A stretch of DNA of 6,238 nt from DATLFQ01 sp035540915 (GTDB lineage Bacteria > Actinomycetota > Acidimicrobiia > Acidimicrobiales > GCA-2861595). The translations under genes were made by a program, and so were the position numbers. Under the pieces are notes generated by a model that was given only the letters and a program-made list of their open reading frames with translations, had not been told where the DNA came from and did no database searches. The stretch covers positions 1 through 6,238 of the forward strand of contig DATLFQ010000182.1 in assembly GCA_035540915.1 (NCBI GenBank), written 5' to 3'. Of this stretch, positions 1 through 5,763 are shown in pieces (the stretch's first letter is position 1; the number at the start of each line of letters is the position of its first letter).

Positions 1-631
1 CCAGGTAGCCGACCTGGAGGTGGACGTCGACCCGGCGGCCGTGACCGCCGAGGCTGTCGAGGCCAACCCGGTGCGCTGCCCGGACGCGGCGACCGCGGCG
101 GCGATCGCGGAGCGCATCGACGCCGCCCGCCGCGACGGCGACTCGCTCGGCGGCGTCGTCGAGTGCGTGGCCCGGGGCGTGCCGGCCGGCCTGGGCGAGC
201 CGGTGTTCGACAAGCTGGAGGCCGACCTGGCCCGGGCCATGCTGTCCCTGCCCGCCGCCAAGGGGTTCGAGATCGGCAGCGGCTTCGCCGGCACCCGCCT
301 GACCGGCAGCGCCCACAACGACCCCTTCGTGCCCGGGCCGGAGGGCGCGCCGCACACGGCCAGCAACCGCTCGGGCGGCGTGCAGGGCGGTATCAGCAAC
401 GGCGAGCCGGTCGTGCTGCGGGTGGCCTTCAAGCCGACGGCCACCATCGCCCGGGCCCAGCAGACCGTCGACCGTGAGGGCCGGCCGGTCACCTTGGAGG
501 CCAAGGGCCGCCACGACCCGTGTGTGCTGCCCCGGGCCGTGCCCATCGTCGAGGCCATGGCCTGCCTGGTCCTGGCCGACCACTGGCTCCGCCAGCGGGC
601 CGTCGACGTGCTGCCCCCGCTTTCGAGGTAA
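1..631 (+). CDS. aroC: Chorismate synthase, C-terminal part (5' end outside window)
   Basis: Chorismate synthase converts 5-enolpyruvylshikimate-3-phosphate to chorismate using reduced FMN, the last shared step of aromatic amino-acid synthesis, in the cytoplasm. The frame is open from base 2 and ends in TAA at 629-631, giving 209 residues, roughly the C-terminal half of a protein usually near 360-400 residues. Numbering from the first visible codon, the family signature RSGGVQGGISNG lies at about 123-134, followed by a KPTATI motif. The second signature, GRHDPCVLPRAVPIVEAM, is at about 169-186. The GTG at base 20 is only an internal valine, not the start. The C-terminus appears intact. Shikimate kinase and dehydroquinate synthase genes, which often follow aroC, are absent here. 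Identification is secure from the two signatures. Confidence 0.96.
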   Translation, partial: QVADLEVDVDPAAVTAEAVEANPVRCPDAATAAAIAERIDAARRDGDSLGGVVECVARGVPAGLGEPVFDKLEADLARAMLSLPAAKGFEIGSGFAGTRLTGSAHNDPFVPGPEGAPHTASNRSGGVQGGISNGEPVVLRVAFKPTATIARAQQTVDREGRPVTLEAKGRHDPCVLPRAVPIVEAMACLVLADHWLRQRAVDVLPPLSR

Positions 632-657
632 ATAGCCCTTTGTCTGGGAGGGTTATT
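631..657 (+). terminator. Stem-loop on the aroC stop codon, possible terminator or attenuator
   Basis: AATAGCCCT (631-639) can pair with AGGGTTATT (649-657). This gives a 9-bp stem with one G-U pair and a 9-nt loop, and its first base is the last base of the aroC TAA stop. There is no run of T after it, so it is not a classical intrinsic terminator. It is relatively AT-rich for this genome. It could attenuate read-through from aroC into the small downstream gene, or mark the boundary between them. The function is inference. Confidence 0.35.
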
Positions 658-684
658 GACTTGAAACTGTGGTAGGACGCTGCC

Positions 685-852
685 ATGGATCTCAAGGTGC
701 AGTTCTTCTTCTATCTGGCGGCCTTCATCTGCTTCGTGCTGGGCGCGCTCGGTAACCGAGCACCGGCCATGTCGAGCATCGGGCTGGTGCCCCTCGGGCT
801 GGCGCTGTTCGTGTTCCCGTTGGTGTGGAACACCGCCGAAGCCGCGTTCTGA
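685..852 (+). CDS. Small two-helix membrane protein, unknown function
   Basis: This is a 55-residue open frame starting at ATG 685 and ending in TGA at 850-852. I do not recognise a named family. Residues about 5-22 (starting VQFFFYLAAF) and 31-48 (starting SIGLVPLGLA) are long hydrophobic stretches. They fit two transmembrane helices joined by a short polar loop with N24, R25 and P27, that is, a hairpin in the cytoplasmic membrane. AGGA at 674-677 lies 7 nt before the ATG and can serve as a ribosome binding site. TAGGAC at 673-678 could instead be a -10-like box. Third codon positions are mostly G or C and the hydrophobic pattern is regular, which supports real coding. The gene runs tail-to-tail into era, with only base 853 between the two stop codons. 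It is likely to be missed by callers with a length cutoff. Confidence 0.7.
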   Translation: MDLKVQFFFYLAAFICFVLGALGNRAPAMSSIGLVPLGLALFVFPLVWNTAEAAF

Positions 853-853
853 G

Positions 854-1690
854 TCAGTAGCCCAGCTCGTCGAGGGCCCGGGGCTGGCGCGGCCAGTCCC
901 GCTCCACCCGGACGACCAGCTCCAGGAACGCGCCGGGCGGCAGCTCCTGGCGGACGGCGGTGCCGACGGCCTTGAGCACCGCGCCCCGGCGCCCGATGAC
1001 GATGCCCTTCTGGGACTCCCGCTCGACCAGGATCTCGCACCGGACACGGGGCCACTCCCACTCCACGACCCGGCAGGCGATCGAGTGCGGCAGCTCGTCG
1101 CGGCAGATGCCGAGGAGTTGCTCGCGCACCAGCTCGGCCACCCATTCGGCCTCGGGCGTCTCGGTGACGACCTCGGGCGGGTACAGCGCCGGGCCCTCGG
1201 GCAGGGCGGCGACCATTGCGTCGACCAGCAGGGCCACCCCCTCGCCGGTGCGGGCCGAGACGGGGTAGCAGTCGCCCAGCCCCAGGTTGGCGGCCCGCAC
1301 CAGCTGGCCGAGCACCTGGGCGCGCGACGCGGCGTCCACCTTGTTGACCACCACCAGCGACCCCGGCGGCACGCGAGCGGCGACGAAGCGGTCGCCCGTG
1401 CCCACCGGCGCCGTGGCGTCCAGGACCAGCACCACCAGGTCACCGCCGCCGACGGCGTGGAGCGCGGTGTCGTTCAGGCGGTGCCCGAGCGCGGTGCGAG
1501 GCTTGTGGACGCCGGGCGTGTCGGTCAGGACGAGCTGCGCGCCGGGGCGGTGGACGACGCCGCGGATCTCGGTGCGGGTTGTCTGGGGCTTGTCGGAGAC
1601 GATGGCCATCTTGGTGCCGAGGATGGCGTTGGCCAGGCTGGACTTGCCGACGTTGGGCCGGCCCACCAGCGTGGCGAAGCCGGACCTCAC
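854..1690 (-). CDS. era: GTPase Era, 16S rRNA-binding ribosome assembly factor
   Basis: Era is a GTP-binding protein that binds the 3' end of 16S rRNA and helps 30S subunit maturation, partly at the membrane. All five G motifs are visible: G1 GRPNVGKS at 10-17, G2 TTRT at 37-40, G3 DTPG at 57-60, G4 NKVD at 116-119 and G5 SAR at 145-147. The C-terminal KH domain carries the GRRG loop at 233-236 and ends in the usual basic tail RDWPRQPRALDELGY. The 278 residues are close to the family's usual 290-300. The start is GTG at 1688-1690, which overlaps the stop of the upstream transporter gene as GTGA. No clear Shine-Dalgarno sequence precedes it, so translation probably depends on coupling. It is the last gene of the minus-strand operon. 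Confidence 0.97.
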   Translation of the reverse strand: MRSGFATLVGRPNVGKSSLANAILGTKMAIVSDKPQTTRTEIRGVVHRPGAQLVLTDTPGVHKPRTALGHRLNDTALHAVGGGDLVVLVLDATAPVGTGDRFVAARVPPGSLVVVNKVDAASRAQVLGQLVRAANLGLGDCYPVSARTGEGVALLVDAMVAALPEGPALYPPEVVTETPEAEWVAELVREQLLGICRDELPHSIACRVVEWEWPRVRCEILVERESQKGIVIGRRGAVLKAVGTAVRQELPPGAFLELVVRVERDWPRQPRALDELGY

Positions 1691-2964
1691 CCCGGGGTGG
1701 GCGCGTCGTCCGAGGATGCCAGCTTCATGATCCGCACCCGGCCGATGCGACGGCCCTGGACCTTCTCCGCGACCAGGCGGTGGCCGTCCACGTTGGCCCC
1801 CTCGCCCTCGGTCGGGACGTGGCCCAGCAGGTTGAACAGCAGGCCCCCCACGGTGTCCCAGTCGCCGGTGGGCAGGTCGGCGTGGAGCAGGTCGTTCACC
1901 TCGTCGATGGCCATCCGGGCGTTGACCCGCATACCCCCGTCGGGGAGCGGCTCGCTGAGAGGCTCCTCCACGTCGAACTCGTCGACGATCTCACCCACCA
2001 GCTCCTCGATCAGGTCCTCGAGGGTGACCAGGCCGGCCGTGCCGCCGTACTCGTCGAGCACGATGGCCATGTGGAACTTCTCCCTCTGCATCTCGCGGAG
2101 GAGCTCGCTGACCCGCTTGGTCTCGGGCACGAAGTGCGGCTGGCGCTTCAGGGTGCGCACTTCGCTCTCGGTGCGGCCCTCGCGCTCGGCCCGCATCAGG
2201 TCCTTGGTGAACACCACGCCGGTGACGTTGTCGATGCTCTGTTCCCAGACCGGGATGCGTGAATAGCCGGCCGCCATGGCGATCTCCATGACGTCGTTCA
2301 CGCGCCCCCGCTCCTCCACGGCCACCATGTCGGGCCGGGGGACCATCACCTCCCGGGCGACGGTGTCGCCGAACTCGATGATCGAGTGGATGAGCGCCCG
2401 CTCGTCGTGCTCGATCACGTCGTCCTCCAGGGCGACGTCCACCGTGGCCAGCAGCTCCTCCTCCGACACGAAGGGGCCCTGCTTCAGGCCCTTGCCGGGC
2501 AGGATGATGTTCGACAGCTTGATGAGCCCCCGAGCCAGCAGGCGCACCGGCGGGAAGCTCACGATCAGGCTCACCAGCGGCGCAGCCAGCAGCGCCGCCC
2601 GCTCCGGGTGCTGCACGGCCCACGTCTTGGGGGCTGACTCCAGGAACACGAAGACGACGATCACCTGGGCGACGGTGACGATGGTGAGGCCGGCGCCGCC
2701 GAGGTGACGGTCGGCCACGACGCCGAGCAGCGTGGCGGCCACCAGGTGGCACAGCAGCACCAGCAGGAGCACCGGCGTCAGGAAGCGCTCCGGGTGCTCC
2801 ACCAGCCGGGCGACCCGGCCGGCGCCGCGGGTCCCCTCCTCGTCCATGGTGATGGCCTTGATCCGGCTGATGCGGGTCAGGCTGGTCTCGGAGAGGGCGA
2901 GGAAGGCGGCGAACAGCCACAGGGCGCCCACGGCCGCCAGCATCACGATGTCGGTCGTGCTCAT
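1687..2964 (-). CDS. CNNM/CorC-HlyC family membrane protein with CBS pair (ion transport)
   Basis: This 425-residue protein has the standard three-part build of the CNNM/CorC family. Residues about 1-150 form the DUF21 membrane domain, with hydrophobic segments near 5-25, 63-85, 93-112 and 124-145, an early SETSLTR motif at 25-31 and a conserved ESAPKTWA motif at 109-116. A CBS pair follows at about 205-330, with MVPRPDMV and IVLDEYGGTAGLVTLEDL. A CorC/HlyC C-terminal domain runs from about 345 to 415. Characterised relatives export or regulate Mg2+ and other divalent cations, with ATP bound by the CBS pair. The true substrate here is unknown, and older 'hemolysin' names should not be taken literally. 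The start at ATG 2962-2964 has GGGAG at 2972-2976, 7 nt upstream. The gene overlaps ybeY by ATGA and era by GTGA. Confidence 0.94.
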   Translation of the reverse strand: MSTTDIVMLAAVGALWLFAAFLALSETSLTRISRIKAITMDEEGTRGAGRVARLVEHPERFLTPVLLLVLLCHLVAATLLGVVADRHLGGAGLTIVTVAQVIVVFVFLESAPKTWAVQHPERAALLAAPLVSLIVSFPPVRLLARGLIKLSNIILPGKGLKQGPFVSEEELLATVDVALEDDVIEHDERALIHSIIEFGDTVAREVMVPRPDMVAVEERGRVNDVMEIAMAAGYSRIPVWEQSIDNVTGVVFTKDLMRAEREGRTESEVRTLKRQPHFVPETKRVSELLREMQREKFHMAIVLDEYGGTAGLVTLEDLIEELVGEIVDEFDVEEPLSEPLPDGGMRVNARMAIDEVNDLLHADLPTGDWDTVGGLLFNLLGHVPTEGEGANVDGHRLVAEKVQGRRIGRVRIMKLASSDDAPTPG

Positions 2965-3485
2965 GCCGGCGCTCCCGGTCTATGTCGGTGGAACCGCTCC
3001 AGCAGCTCCTGCTCCCGGCGCTCCATGGCCTCGGCCTCCTCGTCGTCCACGTGGTCCATGCCCATCAGGTGGAGGACGCCGTGCACGACGAGCAGCGCGA
3101 TCTCGTCCTCGTAGCTGCGCTGGTGGGCGGCCGCGTTGCGGCTGGCCACGGCCGGGCAGATGACGACGTCGCCGATCAGCAGGGGCAGGTCCTCCTCCTC
3201 TGGCGGCACCCAGCCGGGCCCGGAGCCGCCCGAGTCGGGGAACCGGCCGCCCTCCACCGGGTCCTCGTCGATGGGGAACGCCAGCACGTCGGTGGGGTGG
3301 TCGTTGCCCGCGAAGCGGCGGTTCAGCTCGGCGATGGCGTCCTCGTCGACGAAGAGCATGGACAGCTCGGCGTCGCCCCGGACGCCCTCGGCCTCCAGCA
3401 CACCGCGGGCCAGGCGCACCCAGCGCAGCGTGTCGACCGGATGGGCGCTCTGTTCGTCCGCCGCGAAGACCTCGGGCGTGCTCAC
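2961..3485 (-). CDS. ybeY: Endoribonuclease YbeY, 16S rRNA maturation
   Basis: YbeY is a zinc-dependent single-strand endoribonuclease involved in 16S rRNA 3'-end processing and ribosome quality control. The diagnostic metal site HGVLHLMGMDH is present, with His135, His139 and His145 as the zinc ligands. The upstream core motif, NDHPTDVLAFPIDE at about 61-74, is also intact. The protein has 174 residues, slightly long for the family. The extra length is mostly a Gly/Pro/Glu-rich stretch at about 75-100, between the TDVLAFP and GDVVICP strands. The start is GTG 3483-3485, with GGTGAG at 3494-3499, 8 nt upstream. It overlaps the phoH stop as GTGA and the next gene's start as ATGA. The C-terminus is basic and proline-containing (HRHRPGAPA). 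Confidence 0.95.
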   Translation of the reverse strand: MSTPEVFAADEQSAHPVDTLRWVRLARGVLEAEGVRGDAELSMLFVDEDAIAELNRRFAGNDHPTDVLAFPIDEDPVEGGRFPDSGGSGPGWVPPEEEDLPLLIGDVVICPAVASRNAAAHQRSYEDEIALLVVHGVLHLMGMDHVDDEEAEAMERREQELLERFHRHRPGAPA

Positions 3486-4462
3486 CGCCTGGACTCACCG
3501 GCCCGCTCGTAGGCGTCCACGATGTCCTGGACGATGCGGTGGCGGACGACGTCTCGAGAGCCGAGGCGGACGAAGGCCAGCCCGTCGATCTCGCCCAGCA
3601 GTTCCTCCAGGCCGAGCAGGCCGGACTTGTTGCCGGCCAGGTCGATCTGGGTCACGTCACCGGTGATCACCGCCTTGGAGCCGTAGCCGATGCGGGTCAG
3701 GAACATCTTCATCTGCTCGGGGCTGGTGTTCTGCGCCTCGTCCAGGATGATGAAGCTGCGGTTGAGGGTGCGGCCACGCATGAAGGCCAGCGGTGCCACC
3801 TCGATGGCACCGCGGTCCATGAGGCGGGGGACGCCGTCGGTCCCCACCATGTCGAACAGGGCGTCGTAGAGGGGGCGGAGGTAGGGATCCACCTTGGCCA
3901 TGAGGTCGCCGGGCAGGTAGCCGAGGCGCTCGCCGGCTTCCACTGCCGGCCGGGTCAGGATGATCCGCTCGACCTGCTTGGCCTGCAGGGCCTGCAGGGC
4001 CTGGGCCACCGCCAGGTAGGACTTCCCGGTGCCGGCCGGGCCGATTCCGAAGGTGATGACGTTGGCGGCGATGGCGTCGGTGTAGCGCTTCTGGCCGGCG
4101 GTCTTGGGGCGCACCGTGCGGCCCTTGCCGGCTCGTAGGACCTCGGCGGTCAGCACCTCCGACGGCCGCTCGTCGGCCTTGACCATGTCGATGGTGCGGC
4201 CGACGTTGACGGTGTCCAGGTAGTGGCCCTGTTCGAGGAGCAGGACCAGCTCCTCGAACAGCTTGCCCACCCGCTCGGCGTCAGGGCCCTCGATGCTGAT
4301 CTCGTTGCCCCGGGCGTGTATCGACGTCGTGGCGAACGACTCCTCCACCAGGCGCAGCAACTCGTCCCGTTGGCCGACGAGGCCAACCATCAGGTGGTTA
4401 CCGGGGACGAGGATCTTGACGGAGGTGGATGGCAACGGGGTTCGGCGGACCAGCGTACCCAC
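3482..4462 (-). CDS. phoH: PhoH family ATPase (PhoH1-like, KH plus P-loop domain)
   Basis: PhoH-like proteins are P-loop ATPases of the helicase-like superfamily, often encoded next to ybeY and thought to act on RNA. Their exact role is not settled. With the chosen start the protein has 326 residues. An N-terminal KH-like region spans about 15-80 (LVPGNHLMVGLVGQRDELL). The Walker A motif GPAGTGKS is at 141-148, Walker B IILDEAQN at 238-245, and ITGD at 266-269. The ILTRPAVEAGERLGYLPGD block and the C-terminal VRHRIVQDIVDAYE are typical. The start is uncertain. GTG 4460-4462 is preceded by GGGG at 8 nt and keeps the whole first strand. TTG 4433-4435 and ATG 4388-4390 are in-frame alternatives, but the ATG would cut into the KH-like region. 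It is the first gene of the overlapping phoH-ybeY-transporter-era unit. Confidence 0.93.
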   Translation of the reverse strand: MGTLVRRTPLPSTSVKILVPGNHLMVGLVGQRDELLRLVEESFATTSIHARGNEISIEGPDAERVGKLFEELVLLLEQGHYLDTVNVGRTIDMVKADERPSEVLTAEVLRAGKGRTVRPKTAGQKRYTDAIAANVITFGIGPAGTGKSYLAVAQALQALQAKQVERIILTRPAVEAGERLGYLPGDLMAKVDPYLRPLYDALFDMVGTDGVPRLMDRGAIEVAPLAFMRGRTLNRSFIILDEAQNTSPEQMKMFLTRIGYGSKAVITGDVTQIDLAGNKSGLLGLEELLGEIDGLAFVRLGSRDVVRHRIVQDIVDAYERAGESRR

Positions 4463-4485
4463 CGCACCGGCCCCGGGCTGACGGC

Positions 4486-4506
4486 GGGGGCGCACCGGGC
4501 GCCCCC
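4486..4506 (-). terminator. GC-only hairpin between HIT gene and phoH
   Basis: GGGGGCGC (4486-4493) and GCGCCCCC (4499-4506) form a perfect 8-bp stem with a 5-nt loop. On the minus strand the hairpin begins at the base right after the TGA stop of the HIT gene (4507-4509) and lies about 24 nt before the phoH start. No T tract follows. It could be a weak actinobacterial-type terminator or an RNA stability or processing element that uncouples HIT from phoH expression. The pairing is seen directly; the role is inferred. Confidence 0.4.
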
Positions 4507-4860
4507 TCAACCGGGAGGCCAGCCGAGCCCCCGGCCCCCGATGACGTGGAGGTGCAGGTGGGGCACGCTGTTGCGGGCGTCCTCGCCCACGTTGAACACC
4601 AGGCGGTAGCCGGTGGCGTCGACCCTTTCCCCGGCCGCCACCGCCCGAGCCGTCGCGAACATCTCCGCCAGTAGGGGTCCGTCGTCTGGGCCGAGCCCCG
4701 CCGCGTCGGCGATGTGGCGCCGGGGCACCACCAGCACGTGGGTCGGCGCGGCGGGGTCGATGTCGCGGAAGGCGTAGGTCGCGTCGCTCGACGCGACCGC
4801 CGCGGAGGGGACGTCGCCGGCCACGATCCGGCAGAACAGGCAATCCGGGTCGGTCGGCAC
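4507..4860 (-). CDS. HIT family (HINT-like) nucleotide hydrolase
   Basis: HIT proteins hydrolyse nucleoside phosphoramidates or related nucleotide conjugates in the cytoplasm. The 117-residue length is usual for the HINT-type branch. The histidine triad HLHLHVIGGR lies at 101-110, with His101, His103 and His105. His103, the middle one, is the expected nucleophile. The N-terminal CLFCRIVAGDVPS at 7-19 has the CxxC pair seen in zinc-binding members, and THVLVVPRRHI at 40-50 and FNVGEDARNSVPHLH are also typical. The start is GTG 4858-4860. GGGG lies 10 nt upstream, and a TAGCGT -10-like box lies 15 nt upstream, implying a very short leader. It is divergent from the unknown gene at 4894 and followed after 44 nt by phoH. 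The true substrate cannot be read from sequence. Confidence 0.94.
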   Translation of the reverse strand: MPTDPDCLFCRIVAGDVPSAAVASSDATYAFRDIDPAAPTHVLVVPRRHIADAAGLGPDDGPLLAEMFATARAVAAGERVDATGYRLVFNVGEDARNSVPHLHLHVIGGRGLGWPPG

Positions 4861-4875
4861 GCCGTCGATGCCCCG

Positions 4876-4881
4876 ACGCTA
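4876..4881 (-). promoter_or_regulatory. Candidate -10 box for the HIT gene
   Basis: On the minus strand, TAGCGT (bases 4881 to 4876) fits the TANNNT -10 pattern of actinobacterial housekeeping promoters and lies 15 nt before the HIT GTG. It shares the central TA with the plus-strand box at 4880-4885. No recognisable -35 box is visible at normal spacing, so support is limited to the -10 and its position. Confidence 0.3.
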
Positions 4882-4885
4882 GTTT
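4880..4885 (+). promoter_or_regulatory. Candidate -10 box, leaderless start for the gene at 4894
   Basis: TAGTTT fits TANNNT and ends 8 nt before the GTG at 4894. That is the spacing expected when transcription starts at the first base of the start codon. No Shine-Dalgarno sequence precedes the GTG, and the sequence in between is GC-rich. No good -35 is seen. This supports a leaderless mRNA and supports choosing GTG 4894 as the start. Confidence 0.35.
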
Positions 4886-4893
4886 TCCGGCCG

Positions 4894-5457
4894 GTGGACG
4901 AGGTCGATGCCCTGCTGGCCGACCTGGCCCGCTGGACCGGCGAGAGCGCCATGGCCACCGCCGCCCGGTCCCGCTCCCGGGAGCGCTGGTTGCGCCAGCA
5001 GGCCGCCGAGGACGCCAGGTTCGCGAGCGTGCTGGTCGACCTCGTCGAGCACGGGGGGTCGGTGGTGGTCACCACCACGGTCGGGACCGTCGCCCGGGGC
5101 CGGGTCGTGGCGGTGGCGGCCGACTTCGCCGTCGTGGCGCCGGGCGCCCCAGGGCAGGTCGGTCACGCCACGCTCGTGCGCCTCGACGCGATCGCCAGTG
5201 CCCGGCCCGAGCCCGGCCGTCGGACCGGCGAGGCGGTCGGGGACCGGTCGCCGGCGACGACCGCCACCCTGGCCGACGTCCTCGGCGGCGTGGCCGCCGA
5301 GCGGCCGCGGGTGACGCTGGTCGTTGGCGGTGCCGGTGCGGTGACGGGCGAGCTGCGGGCGGTCGGTGCCGACGTAATCACCCTCCGCCTGGAGGGCTCG
5401 CCGCCTCCCACGCTGTACGTCCGGCTGGCAACGGTGGTGCAGGTCACCTTGCTGTGA
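4894..5457 (+). CDS. Conserved-looking protein of unknown function with duplicated beta-rich domain
   Basis: This 187-residue protein does not match a family I can name. Residues 1-45 are helical-looking and charged, with a basic stretch RSRSRERWLRQQ at 26-37. Two similar modules follow. Module 1 at about 43-103 contains FASVLVDL, GRVVAVAADFAVV and TLVRLDAIASA. Module 2 at about 126-185 contains LADVLGGV, GELRAVGADVITL and TLYVRLATVVQV. They are joined by a Gly/Pro/Arg-rich linker (about 104-125). The repeating short beta strands around Gly resemble small barrels of the Sm/SH3 kind, but this is inference. I see no signal peptide or membrane helix. The GTG start was chosen because TAGTTT lies 8 nt upstream and the frame further upstream crosses the HIT gene. 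It is divergent from HIT and convergent, 26 bp apart, with the HTH gene. Confidence 0.8.
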   Translation: MDEVDALLADLARWTGESAMATAARSRSRERWLRQQAAEDARFASVLVDLVEHGGSVVVTTTVGTVARGRVVAVAADFAVVAPGAPGQVGHATLVRLDAIASARPEPGRRTGEAVGDRSPATTATLADVLGGVAAERPRVTLVVGGAGAVTGELRAVGADVITLRLEGSPPPTLYVRLATVVQVTLL

Positions 5458-5483
5458 AGCGCCGGCCAGGCCGGGCCTCGCCG

Positions 5484-5708
5484 TCAGTCGGCCCGCTTCG
5501 GCTCGGGGTAGAGGTGCTCGAGGGAGCCTGGCTCGATGCGCGAGCTGTCGATGAAGCGCTGGACGTCGTCCTCCTTCAGGCGAATGACGCGGCCGAACTT
5601 GTAGGCCGGGAGCTGGCCTTCGTCGATGAACCGGTACAGCGTGCGCAAGGTGACCCCGAGGCGGGCCGAGCCCTCCTTGGTGCTCATCCAGCGGATCGTG
5701 TCGGACAT
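5484..5708 (-). CDS. BldC/excisionase-type helix-turn-helix DNA-binding protein
   Basis: This 74-residue protein consists of little more than a winged helix-turn-helix of the MerR/excisionase (HTH_17) type. STKEGSARLGVTLRTLYRFIDEG at about 9-31 carries the two helices, and LPAYKFGRVIRLKEDDVQRFI at 33-53 is the wing and closing helix. A short acidic and proline-containing tail, ending PEPKRAD, follows. In actinobacteria such stand-alone proteins include BldC, a developmental regulator that binds direct repeats cooperatively. No integrase or phage gene is nearby, so a chromosomal regulator is more likely than a true excisionase. ATG 5706-5708 was chosen because TACCAT lies 7 nt upstream, which suits a leaderless mRNA. 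ATG 5715-5717 (MPV) and ATG 5683-5685 are alternatives, and no start has a well-spaced Shine-Dalgarno sequence. Its targets are unknown. Confidence 0.87.
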   Translation of the reverse strand: MSDTIRWMSTKEGSARLGVTLRTLYRFIDEGQLPAYKFGRVIRLKEDDVQRFIDSSRIEPGSLEHLYPEPKRAD

Positions 5709-5715
5709 GACGGGC

Positions 5716-5721
5716 ATGGTA
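5716..5721 (-). promoter_or_regulatory. Candidate -10 box, leaderless start of the HTH gene
   Basis: On the minus strand, TACCAT (5721 to 5716) fits TANNNT and ends 7 nt before ATG 5708. That places the expected transcription start on the A of the ATG. No strong -35 is evident about 17 nt further upstream. An AGGAGG at 5737 to 5732 (minus strand) is too far from either nearby ATG to be an efficient ribosome binding site. Confidence 0.35.
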
Positions 5722-5763
5722 GGCCGTCGCGCCTCCTGACTCCATCTCATGGCCTCTCGACTC

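Noticed and set aside
1085..2266. Long plus-strand open frame of 393 codons opposite era and the transporter gene
   Set aside because: It lies antisense to two secure genes, has no family motif, and is explained by high GC3 on the other strand, which removes stop codons.
3981..3998. Tandem direct repeat of GCCTGCAGG inside phoH
   Set aside because: It encodes QALQAL in a helix that is of normal length in PhoH proteins, so it is codon-level coincidence rather than a repeat element.
4463..4843. Extension of the phoH frame upstream through the HIT gene
   Set aside because: The added residues are arginine- and proline-rich shadow sequence out of frame with a clear HIT protein. PhoH homology begins only at about VKILVPGN.
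4863..4878. CGTCG...CGACG inverted repeat before the HIT gene as an operator
   Set aside because: Five-base arms of GC-rich sequence with a 6-nt gap are expected often by chance here, and nothing else supports a site.
5458..5483. GC-rich palindrome CCGGCCAGGCCGG (5462-5474) between the convergent genes, as a bidirectional terminator
   Set aside because: The centre leaves only a very short usable stem once a loop is allowed, there is no T tract, and such GC palindromes are common in this composition.
5484..5708. Phage or integrative-element excisionase
   Set aside because: The fold matches the excisionase/BldC class, but no integrase, attachment repeat or other phage gene is in the window, and the neighbours look chromosomal.
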